Of a DNA stretch of 64,000 nucleotides, positions 16,310 through 24,783 are shown in pieces. Source of the stretch: Prionace glauca (Eukaryota; Chordata; Chondrichthyes; Carcharhiniformes; Carcharhinidae); assembly GCA_037974335.1 (NCBI GenBank), contig CM075761.1, positions 14,637,549-14,701,548 of the forward strand. The letters run 5' to 3'. The notes under the pieces were generated by a model. The model worked only from the letters and a program-made list of their open reading frames with translations. It had not been told where the DNA came from and did no database searches. Positions within the stretch are counted from its first letter, which is position 1. Every line of letters starts with the position of its first letter. Made by a program: the position numbers and the translations under genes.

Positions 16310-16640
16310 CAGGATAGGAGAGTCGAAATCTAAAGACCACAGCTTGAATTTGAGAGGGGAGCGGTGAAAAGGGTTTTGAGGAGAAACCTTTTCACACGGA
16401 GTGTGGTGTGTTTATGGAATGAGCAGCCAGGGGAGGTGGTAGAGGTGGGCACAATTACAACATTTAAAAGAAACTTGGACAGGTATATGGATGGAAAAGG
16501 TTGAGAGGAATATGGCCCAAATGCAGGCAAAAGGGATCATTTCCGTTTTGGAAATTTAGTCGGCACGAGCGAGTTGGTGCTGTTTCTGTGCGTTTTTTCT
16601 CCCTCAAACTGTTCTCTGTTTGATCTAATACAGCCCAGAC
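16310..16640 (+). mobile_element. CR1-type LINE 3' fragment
   Basis: Translates to HSLNLRGE, RRNLFTRSVVCLWNEQPGEV and TFKRNLDRYMDGKG before a stop, the standard end of a CR1 ORF2, then a decayed 3' UTR. Homologous to 40.39-40.72 kb. Confidence 0.65.
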
Positions 16641-17010
16641 TGGACACACTCATCAATCTGTGTTCTAACACTTAGTCCCAGCGTTTGGCCACAGCAGGCA
16701 GTTCTGTGCCTAAAGAACAGCAACTATTAAAACCGGAAATGCACTGACAGCTTCTGCTCGAACGTCATTTTCCATCGCGAGCATCAGGTGGTGAAATGGG
16801 CGGAATCTTGGTCAACGATCTCCTTCCCTCAGGGCCTTTTGCACAGCACCGAATGGGCTGTGAGTAAGGGTGTTCTGACCCTCACAGCAAACAGCTGCGG
16901 TCACAGGCAATGAGCCTCTTTGCTGCCGAGCCCCGCTCTCTGCGGCTGCCTCTACCGACTCAAGCATTTCCGCAAAATAGTTCAGGCCCTCAGTGAGGAT
17001 CAGCACTCAC

Positions 17011-17128
17011 TGCTCATTTCAGAACCCATTTTGTCAGTAATCCTTTCTACCAGGCTCTTCACATTCACATTCATGTAGTTCATTAATGTTGGAATTAATC
17101 CCTTCATCAGCTCCTCTCTGGGATCGCA
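17011..17128 (-). pseudogene. exon-like segment with splice borders, unknown protein
   Basis: The best copy of the triplicated segment. An acceptor-like GACATTACACAG precedes CDPREELMKGLIPTLMNYMN, then VNVKSLVERITDKMGSEMS, then a GTGAGT donor. It is open for 39 codons and leaves one base. Behind it a separate open stretch reads LNYFAEMLESVEAAAESGAR. I cannot name a family. Given the surrounding repeats it may be a decayed host exon carried by the duplications. Confidence 0.35.
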
Positions 17129-17254
17129 CTGTGTAATGTCTACACAAACACACGGTTACAAATCAGGACGATTGTTATCTGTTTGAAATAAGTGGAAGTA
17201 GCTGAGGGGATTTGCAAGCTCGACAACCTGTATTTGCCCTCCCGGCCAAGGCCC

Positions 17255-17440
17255 CAGGCCGATGTTTTGCTGCGTTTATCACTTCTGCCTCACAGTTTCA
17301 TGGACCTGGGGTTGTTTCCGGACTCAGGTCACTGCCTGGGTGGAGTTTGCATTGTCTCCCGTGTCTATTGAGTTTCCTCCGGGTGCTCCAGTTTCTTCCC
17401 ACAGTCCGATAGACGTGCTGGATAGGTGCACTGGCCTCTT
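17255..17440 (+). mobile_element. SINE head fragment
   Basis: CACTTCTGCCTCACAGTTTC, CCTGGGTGGAGTTTGC and TTCCTCCGGGTGCTCC mark the head and body. The tail is lost. The matching piece in the right duplicate is at 40.87-40.96 kb. Confidence 0.65.
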
Positions 17441-17464
17441 AGAACACAGAACATAGAACACTAC

Positions 17465-17885
17465 ACTTCCAGTAGGACACCTCACAACACCAGGTTAGAG
17501 TCCAACCAGTTCATTTGATAGTAATCTCACAAGCTTCTGGAAACGGTGTTCCTTCGTCAGGTGTGTGGAAGGTTCTGATCAGAGAAAGGCATATAAAGAC
17601 ACACACAGTTTCCAGAATACTGATTAGAATGCAAGTCTTTACAGCTACCTTGATATTCTAGTCTTAAAGATGCAGACAATGTGAGTGGAGATAGAATTAG
17701 CACAGGTTAAAGAGATGTGTATTCTCTCCAGACGGGACAGTAAGTGAGATTTTACAAGCCCAGGGAGTCAGGGGGTTACAGATCTCCATCTATCAAATAA
17801 ACTGGTTAGACTCTGACCTGGTGTTGTGAGAATTCTTACTGTGTTTACCCCAGTCCAACGCCGGCATCTCTACATCATGACTATT
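17465..17885 (-). mobile_element. Penelope-derived non-coding element
   Basis: A minus-strand terminal repeat (CTCACAACACCAGGTTAGAG ... CTTCGTCAGG at 17470-17562), a 200-bp spacer, and the opposed end at 17795-17880 (GACCTGGTGTTGTGAG to CCAACGCCGGCATC). A broken relic without coding sequence. The homologous right copy is at 43735-44040. Confidence 0.6.
17526..17565 (-). ncRNA. decayed hammerhead-like motif
   Basis: CUGACGA, spare A, stem II GGAA-(CACCGU)-UUCC, but AGAA stands where the GAAA box is expected, then GCUUGUGAG. The stem has changed at two pairs relative to other copies with pairing kept, while the catalytic box is lost. Confidence 0.4.
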
Positions 17886-17909
17886 GTCCCAGAACAGGCA
17901 CCAGAGTGT

Positions 17910-18248
17910 GCAAACAATGGTATTTTCACACAGATGTCATTGCACTGTTAATGTAAGCCTACTTGTGTCACTGTTCAATAATGCATAAATAACTCGCTCT
18001 TGTCTCGAAGCTTTTGTTTCGAACCATCCTCCACACACTGGCGCCTGTTTAGGTACACGGAAGGAAACTTCAGCATGGTCAATGCCCCTAACCAGCATGC
18101 TTTTCATACTGTGGGAGGAAAGCGAAACACCCAGAGGAAATCCAGGTTGAGAAAAGAAGAGCATGCGACTCCACGTAGACAGTCACCCAAGGATGGAATT
18201 GAACTCCAGGCCCTGTCTCTGCGAGACAGAGCGAACCCACTGTGAACG
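17910..18248. mobile_element. SINE pieces in opposed orientation
   Basis: 17910-17965 is a plus-strand SINE tail (CATTGCACTGTTAATGTAAG). 18040-18245 is a minus-strand SINE body and head (GGAAGGAAACTTCAGCATGG ... GGAATTGAACTCCAGGCCC). Confidence 0.6.
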
Positions 18249-18430
18249 GCATGTTTTGCCTGGATGGTACGTAGGAAGCAATACTTTTCACTGAGTTCCT
18301 ATACACGTGACAACGATAAATCAAATCTTTATGATCGGTATGTTGTGCCTGTGCAGCGCACAGCAAACAATACTTTTCAATGTATCCCGATACATATGCC
18401 AATAATAAATCGGATCGTGTCAAATCATAC
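18249..18430 (+). mobile_element. two L2-like LINE 3' tails
   Basis: Two successive ends of the form AATACTTTTCA ... GACAACGATAAATCAAATC (to 18328) and AATACTTTTCAATG ... CCAATAATAAATCGGATC (to about 18415). This matches the 3' end of the L2-like element that ends at about 52950. Confidence 0.55.
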
Positions 18431-18454
18431 ACAGCCTAATAAATTTCTGAATGA

Positions 18455-18620
18455 ACGAATTTGTTTCTGATAGACAAGGGAATTAAGGATGATGGGGGGA
18501 AAGTGGGAAAGTGGAACTGAGCCACATCAGATCAGCCATGACCTTATTGAATGGCGGGTCAGGCTCGAAGGGCTAGATGGCCTACTACTGCTCCTATTTC
18601 TTATGTTCTTATGTTTTTAT
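18455..18620 (+). mobile_element. LINE-C 3' end
   Basis: TTTCTGATAGACAAGGGAATTAAGG, then GAATGGCGGGTCAGGCTCG and TTATGTTCTTATG. Duplicated at 44868-45030. Confidence 0.8.
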
Positions 18621-19275
18621 GTTTAGGAGAGTTAAGTTAACCCGTCCGACACTCTCCAGGAAGACTAATTATCAGTCTTAACAGATTTCTGTAGAACCAG
18701 TTTGCAATATCTGTTAGGTATGATTTTACGGCCAAATAAGCTATGTTTAATTTGAGAATGATTGTATGGGTTAGGAAGATGGCGGTTATAGATTATATTG
18801 GAATTTATCCAGTAGTGAACAGGCCAACGATTTCCAGTTCACAGTTTTATTGTTTATGAAATAAAAGGTGTTTTGGAAATATAATCCATTATGTCAGTAA
18901 ACAGAAAGTAAACAGAAAACTGACATGCTCATTTGAGGAGCCGATTGTGTTTCCAGACGTTTACATTCAAGAGTAAAATGTTTCCACACACAGCCAATGT
19001 AACCTGTAAGTAGTTGTGATAACACTGTGCCTTTAAAAATGTGTTTTCAATCATGTTATTTAGTAGGGTTTTCAAACAGCTTCTAGCATTGTGTTGGCCC
19101 TGCTTTTCTCACTGAGACCAGAGTCCTCTAATTGTGACTGAAGAAATATAATTGCCATCTGGTTCAGTTTTAATCTGAACTAATGCAGAATCTTCAAGTG
19201 ATATGATCCTTTTGGAACTACCGGATGGAGCTTGATCGACAAGTCAGCTGATGCCTGGGGACTTTTTTTCCTTTC
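18621..19275. other. non-repetitive part of the segmental duplication, no gene seen
   Basis: Nearly the same sequence stands at 45031-45690. No exon with convincing borders was found on either strand. A short part (about 19160-19250) is also similar to 35940-36050. Confidence 0.5.
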
Positions 19276-19500
19276 ACAGAAAATAACAAAGAACAAAGAA
19301 TGAAGAAGATAGAACAACACAGCACAGGAATCAGTCCCTTCGGCCCAACAAGTACACACCGCGATTTTAACATTGTGAGTGCCCTCCTCTACCTATGAGT
19401 TTGTCTACACCTATTGAACTCCACAATTAAGGAATTATAACCAGATTGAGGGACGCCAAATTTAGGGACAATTTGTCCAAGTTTTTAGTTTTGTTGTTCT
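19276..19500 (-). mobile_element. SINE tail of the TTCTTTG-ended type
   Basis: AACAAAGAACAAAGAATG, then CAGTCCCTTCGGCCCAACAAG and CATTTTAACATTGTGAGTGCC analogues. Only the tail half of the element is present. Confidence 0.65.
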
Positions 19501-20000
19501 ACAGTAGCGTGAGGTGGGGAGCATCTGCAGCGCATTTGCCCTTGCTCTGGAGTTGGAAACAATGCGGTGTGTGAGTTACTGTTAGAAGCTGATGGAGGCT
19601 GCCATGTCCGAGTCCATTTCTCTCTCCAGAGGCTTTTTGGAAATTCCTGGGACTCAGAAGCCTCAGCAATTTAATCCAAAATTCAAATGATTGATTCACG
19701 CCAGGTGTTAAAAAGCTGAAAATTCAGCACCAATTTAATATGCTTATCCTTTGTGCTAAGCCTAGGAAAGCGGGTATGTTTGGGATATGTTGTTTAGATT
19801 GGAACTTCATAGAAAGCTGGCTGGTAAAGTCTATTCTACATCATGTTCGAATTGTGTAATTGGGAAACGTTATGCGAATTCTTTTGGTTGAAATAGAACT
19901 GTATTCTTAAATAAACTTTCTTTGATAAAAATTTCCGTATTGGTTATTTGAATCATACCCAGAATGAAGCCCCTTCTGCTCAACTGTGCCAAATTCAATT
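19501..20000. other. unassigned, duplicated at 45.9-46.37 kb
   Basis: No coding signal. The sequence repeats in the right duplicate with small differences. Confidence 0.5.
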
Positions 20001-20266
20001 GTAAGAACATAGGATTTAATTTACAGAATTGTCATCACTGTTAGCCACATATTCCCCCACTGAAATTTTGGTTACCTGACCGGGCTCATTCCCCATTTCT
20101 CAGTCCAGTATGGCTCCCTCTCTAGTAGGACTGCCAAATTATTGTTCCAAAGAACCTTCCTGGGCATATTTTACAACTTACTCCCCGTCCGGACCCCCAG
20201 CCCTAAGGGATTTCCAGCCTATATGAGGGAAATTAAAGTCTCCCACTACAACCGCCCTATTCTTAA
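20001..20266 (-). mobile_element. LINE endonuclease-region fragment, left part
   Basis: The minus strand gives a decayed GDFNFPHIGWKSLRAGGPDG block, the APE-type endonuclease motif of CR1/L2-like LINEs. It continues at 20776 after the inserted LINE-B2 and is duplicated at 46.38-46.69 kb. Confidence 0.6.
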
Positions 20267-20775
20267 CATAGAACATAGAACACTACAGCACAAACAGGCC
20301 CTTTGGCCCACAAGTTGCGCCGATCACATCTATACCTACCTAGCCATATACCTATCTGTAACTCCCAATCCCATTAGATCCCATATACTCATCGAGAAGC
20401 CTTTTAAAAGACCCCAGCGAGTTCGCCTCTACTACCACCGACGGCAGCCGATTCCACTCACTCACCACCCTCTGAGTGAAAAAATTACCCCTAACATCTC
20501 CTCTGTACCAGTTCCCCAGCACCTTAAATCTGTGTCCTCTCGTAGCGACCATTTCAGCCCTGGGAAATAGCCTCTGAGAATCCACCGTATCTATTCCTCT
20601 CAACATTTTATAAACCTCTATCAGGTCGCCTCTCAACCTTTGTCTCTCAAGGGAGAAGAGACCTAGCTCCCTCAACCTATCTTCACTAGGCATGCCTCCC
20701 AATCCAGGCAACATCCTTGTAATTCTCCTCTGCACCCTCTCAATAGCTTCCACATCCTTCCTGTAGTGAGGCGAC
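20267..20775 (-). mobile_element. LINE-B (B2 subtype), 5'-truncated, nested
   Basis: 3' tail at the left, then the C-terminal ORF2 frame at 20352-20777 (VQRRITRMLPGLGGM, YKMLRGIDTVDSQRLFPR). The target reads CCGCCCTATT at the left and TTTTTCTCTAAACC at the right, and the right duplicate shows the uninterrupted CACCCTATTTTTCTCTAAACC at about 46.67 kb. It therefore inserted after the segmental duplication. Confidence 0.9.
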
Positions 20776-21310
20776 AAGATTTTTCTCTAAACCTGTCCAG
20801 AATCTTCTTAAATATCCGTTCCACAACTTTCTGTTGGCTGTTGGGAGGCCTGTAGTATAACCCCAGCAAAGTGACTGCGCCCTTCCTGTTTCTGAGCTCT
20901 ACCCAAAGTGTTTTGTTACATTATCCTTCCAAATTGTCCACCCTCTGTACCGCCTTAATGTGCCCCCCCCCCCCCACCACCTCTTCTGTCCCCTCCACTA
21001 TCTCGCCTAAAGCACTTATGTCCCGGAATATCCAGCTACCAGTCCTGTCCTTCTTTTAACCAAGTCTCTGTCACTGCAACCACACCCAGGTTCCGCTCCT
21101 GTATTAAAGCGTTAAGTTCACCTCCCTTGCCTATTCGCTCCTTGCATTTAAGCAGATGCACTCCAGACCTCCAGGACCACTGAGTTCATCCTCCCCGAGA
21201 TTGCTCTTCCTCTTAGGTAGACTTGTCTTGGCCTTATGCCCGCACCCATCACCCCCCAACCCCCAGTCTCTGCACTTGCTGACATGTCCTGATCCCCACC
21301 TCTGCAGAAT
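20776..21310 (-). mobile_element. LINE endonuclease-region fragment, right part
   Basis: The minus strand reads LLGLYYRPPNSQQKVVERIF, and further up an ETWLKEGQDW-like block in mixed frames, the start of the endonuclease. A run of C at 20967-20980 marks a slippage site. Only the first few tens of bases are kept in the right duplicate. Confidence 0.6.
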
Positions 21311-21734
21311 TCTTTACAGTTTTGATGTATTTCTCTGAGGAACAATGTCCTTCCTACAGAGGGAGAAAAACGAAGGTTATCCACGCTGATTCCTGGGATA
21401 TTAGATCTGTCGTACGAGGAGAGATGAGTCAGATAAGATTATATTCAATGGAGATGAGAAGTGTGAAAGGGAACGTCGTAGAAACGTACAGAATTCTGAC
21501 AGGGTTAGACTGGGCAGATTCGTAAAGAATGTTCCCTATGTGGGGGGAGGGGGGAGTACAGGACAGGAGTCCACATTTAAGAATAGGGGAGTAAACGTAA
21601 TTGGACTGAGATGGGGAGAAACTTCTTCACCCAAAGAGTGGTGAATGTGGGGAATTCACGGGCAGAGAAAGCAGTTTTGTGATTTCAAGATGAAATTATA
21701 TATAGCTTTTGGGGCTGAAGGGATCAAGAAATAT
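21311..21734 (+). mobile_element. old CR1-type LINE 3' fragment
   Basis: Broken frames with QIRLYSMEMRSVKGNVVETY, then AACTTCTTCACCCAAAGAGTGG and CTTTTGGGGCTGAAGGGATC. It is cut at 21734 by the LINE-A composite. The missing end is seen in the right duplicate at 46.73-46.86 kb. Confidence 0.65.
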
Positions 21735-23036
21735 AGAACATAGAACATTACAGCGCAGAACAGGCCCTTCGGCCCACGATGTTGCGCCGACCAGTTACAA
21801 AACAATGACCCACTAGCCTAATCCAATCCAATTTCGTCCATAAACCTATCCACAGATCTCTTAAACGCCCCCAAACTAGGCGCATTTACAACTGCAGCTG
21901 GCAGGGCATTCCAGACCCTCACCACCCTCTGGGTAAAGAACCTACCCCTGACATCAGTCCTATAACTACCCCCCCTTAATTTAAAGTCGTGCCCCCTCGT
22001 GCTAGCTTCCTCCATCCTAGGAAAAAGGCTATCACTATCTACCCTGTCTAAACCTCTAATCATCTTATATATTTCAATAAGTTCTCCTCTTAGCCGCCTT
22101 CTTTCCAGCGAAAACAACCCCAAATCTCTCAGTCTCTCCTCATAGGATCTCCCCTCCATACCAGGCAACATCCTGGTAAACCTCTTCTGCACCCTCTCCA
22201 AAGCCTCTACATCCTTCCTGTAATGTGGGGACCAGAACTGCACACAAAACTCCAAGTGCGGCCGCACCAGAGTTGTGTACAGTTGCATCATGACGCTGCG
22301 ACTCCTAAATTCAATCCCCCTACCAATAAACGCCAAGACACCGTATGCCTTCTTAACAACCTTATCTACTTGATTCCCAACTTTCAGGGATCTATGTACA
22401 CATACACCTAGATCCCTCTGCTCCTCCACACTATTCAAAGTCGTCCCGTTAGCCCTATACTCAACATATCTGTTATTCCTACCGAAATGAATTACCTCAC
22501 ACTTCTCCACATTAAACTCCATCCGCCACCTCGCAGCCCAGCTCTGCAACCTTTCTAAGTCACCCTGCAAACTATGACACCCTTCCTCACAATCTACTAC
22601 ACCTCCGACTTTGGTGTCATCAGCAAACTTACTAATCCACCCAACTATACCCTCATCCAGATCATTAATAAAAATTACAAACAGCAGTGGCCCTAAAACA
22701 GATCCTTGAGGCACACCACTTGTAACCGAACTCCATGACGAATATTTACCATCAACCACCACTCTCTGTCTCCTATCTGCTAGCCAATTCCTGATTCAAT
22801 TACCTAGATCACCCCCAATCCCATACATCTGCATTTTCTGCAGAAGCCTACCATGGTGAACCTTATCAAACGCCTTGCTAAAATCCATATACACCACATC
22901 AACTGCCTTACCCCTATCCACCTCTTTGGTCACTTTCTCAAAGAACTCGATAAGGTTAGTAAGGCACGACCTAACCGCTACAAAACCATGCTGACTGTCT
23001 CTAATCAATTCATTACTCTCCAAATAACTATAAATA
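21735..23036 (-). mobile_element. LINE-A, CR1-type, 5'-truncated (left arm of composite)
   Basis: The 3' tail is at the left edge. The frame 21818-22762 gives 314 residues from [12 protein letters not shown] through FADD and the C-terminus, and 22796-23023 gives the motif A region. The two are separated by one W-to-stop change at the NWIRNW site. Its 5' end at about 23036 lies in a 13-bp perfect inverted repeat, joined to a LINE-A piece in the opposite direction. Confidence 0.9.
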
Positions 23037-23051
23037 GTTATTTATAGTTAT
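23024..23051. repeat. perfect 13-bp inverted repeat at the LINE-A inversion joint
   Basis: ATAACTATAAATA, spacer GT, TATTTATAGTTAT. It marks the switch from minus-strand to plus-strand LINE-A sequence and may be a snap-back or microhomology joint. Confidence 0.8.
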
Positions 23052-23584
23052 ACACTTGATACGGGGGATGTGCTGGATATTTTAGAGCGTTTGAAAATAG
23101 ATAAGTCCCCTGGTCCAGATGGGATTTACCCTAGGATTCTTTGGGAGGCAAGAGAGGTGATTGCGAAGCCTCTGGCTCTGATCTTCAGGTCGTCGTTGGT
23201 CTCTGGTATCGTACCGGAAGATTGGAGGACAGCAAATGTTGTCCCATTGTTTACGAAGGGGAGAAGAGACTTCACTGGGAATTATAGACCGGTGAGTCTT
23301 ACTTCTGTGGTGAGTAAGGTTTTGGAAAGGATTATTAGAGACAGGATTTATAGTTATTTGGAGAGTAATGAATTGATTAGAGACAGTCAGCATGGTTTTG
23401 TAGCGGTTAGGTCGTGCCTTACTAACCTTATCGAGTTCTTTGAGAAAGTGACCAAAGAGGTGGATAGGGGTAAGGCAGTTGATGTGGTGTATATGGATTT
23501 TAGCAAGGCGTTTGATAAGGTTCACCATGGTAGGCTTCTGCAGAAAATGCAGATGTATGGGATTGGGGGTGATCTAGGTAATTT
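23047..23584 (+). mobile_element. LINE-A internal fragment in opposite orientation
   Basis: The frame 23070-23636 runs from DILERLKIDKSPGPDGIYPR through motif A to YGIGGDLGN, then stops matching LINE-A and passes directly into the LINE-B 5' end at 23585. About 235 bp of it (ESNELIRDSQ to GGDLGN) also occur in the minus-strand arm, so the two arms overlap. Confidence 0.85.
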
Positions 23585-23785
23585 TATTTTAGTTTTAAAG
23601 TCGCGAGTTTCGGCGGTTTTTTTCAAATTAAGTTAGAAACCGGAAGTCGTCACTAGGGCGCTTGCCGGTACTTGTAGTTTTTTTTTTCGGGTCCCTAACC
23701 CTATAAATTAGCGCAGAGAGGATACCCGATTCTCTACACTGGTAGAGAATCCCTCCCTTCCACCTCCTCTAACCTAATTATAAGT
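23585..23785 (+). promoter_or_regulatory. LINE-B 5' UTR, likely internal promoter
   Basis: Sequence from the end of the LINE-A fragment to ORF1, with T-runs, CCCTATAAATTAGCGC and a CTACACTGGTAGAG near-palindrome. Autonomous LINEs need a promoter inside the 5' UTR. No specific factor site is claimed. Confidence 0.4.
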
Positions 23786-24763
23786 GTGGGGGAAGGTTTT
23801 TTTTTATATATTTTTATTTTTCTGCTGGGAATAGTTTCAGGGATGGCAGTTCAGGCTGTAAGCTGCATCTCCTGTGGGATGTATGTCGTGAGGGAGTCCA
23901 GCAGTGTTTCAGGTGGTTTTACTTGTGGGAAGTGTGTAAAAGTGCAGTTTCTGGAGGAGCGTGTAAAGGAGCTGGAGGTGGAATTAGAGGAGCTCCGCAT
24001 AATCCGGAAAGTGGAGGAGGACTTAGAAAGGAGTTATAAGGAGATAGTTACTCCTAGAAATGAGTCTTGGGTCACTGTCAGGAAGAGGGGAAAGAAGCAG
24101 TTGGGGGGTCAATCCCCTGGGGCTGTTCCCCTCCAAAATAGGTTTTCGGTCCTGGAGGCTACAGTTGAGGAGGAATCAACTGGGGATAGCCAAAGGGAGC
24201 AGGTCTCTGGGGGTGAGCCTATTGGGAAATCTCAGGTGGTTAGGGGTAAGAGGTTGGGCCTCGTGATTGGGGACTCCACAGTTAAGGGGACGGATAGGAG
24301 AGTTGGAGGTAAGGGTAGGGACTCGGGGCTGGTGTGTTGCCTACCTGGGGCTGGGGTCCGGGATGTATCGGACAGGGTATTCAGGACTCTTAGGGGAGAG
24401 GGAGATCAACCCCAAGTTATAGTTCATGTGGGGACACATGACATAGGGAGATTAAGGGAAGGGGAAATTAAACAAAGATTTATGGAGTTGGGGTGGAAAC
24501 TAAAGGCCAAGTCTGGAAGAATAGTTATATCCGGACTCTTGCCTGTGCCACGGGATAGTTTAGAGAGGAATGGAGAGAGGGAAAGTTTGAACTCGTGGCT
24601 GAGGGGATGGTGCAGGAGGGAGGGGTTCAGGTACTTAAGCAATTGGGGCTCATTCTGGGGAAGGCGGGACCTCTATATGAGTGATGGTTTACACCTGAAC
24701 CAGAGGGGAATCAATATCCTGGGGGGTAAATTTGCAAAGGCTATGCGGGGAGGTTTAAACTGA
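23786..24763 (+). CDS. LINE-B ORF1 protein: Cys motif, coiled coil, SGNH-type esterase domain
   Basis: A 325-residue RNA-binding-type ORF1 product. A short hydrophobic N-terminus is followed by a C-x2-C ... C-x2-C pair (CISCGMYVV ... FTCGKC, residues 33-52), which may bind zinc, then a charged helix LEERVKELEVELEELRII likely to form a coiled coil, a linker, and from residue 158 an SGNH/GDSL-hydrolase-like domain: block I IGDS (Ser164), block III GTHDIG (216-221) and block V DGLHLN (Asp300, His303). Known CR1 ORF1 esterase domains have Asn in block III, and here it is His218, which may affect catalysis. The domain is thought to act on lipid or protein esters, but its role in transposition is unsettled. 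Confidence 0.85.
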   Translation: MGEGFFLYIFIFLLGIVSGMAVQAVSCISCGMYVVRESSSVSGGFTCGKCVKVQFLEERVKELEVELEELRIIRKVEEDLERSYKEIVTPRNESWVTVRKRGKKQLGGQSPGAVPLQNRFSVLEATVEEESTGDSQREQVSGGEPIGKSQVVRGKRLGLVIGDSTVKGTDRRVGGKGRDSGLVCCLPGAGVRDVSDRVFRTLRGEGDQPQVIVHVGTHDIGRLREGEIKQRFMELGWKLKAKSGRIVISGLLPVPRDSLERNGERESLNSWLRGWCRREGFRYLSNWGSFWGRRDLYMSDGLHLNQRGINILGGKFAKAMRGGLN

Positions 24764-24783
24764 TTTGGGGGGGGGGTGGAATA

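Larger units (their letters stand above)
15150..17440. repeat. 1.1-kb unit in diverged tandem duplication
   Basis: Unit 1 (about 15.15-16.31 kb) and unit 2 (about 16.31-17.36 kb) share in order a CR1-type 3' fragment, a 500-bp stretch with an exon-like segment on the minus strand, and a SINE head. They look roughly three quarters identical by eye. Unit 1 is much closer to 39.33-40.38 kb, and unit 2's LINE block to 40.39-40.72 kb, so the tandem structure predates the segmental duplication. Confidence 0.6.
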
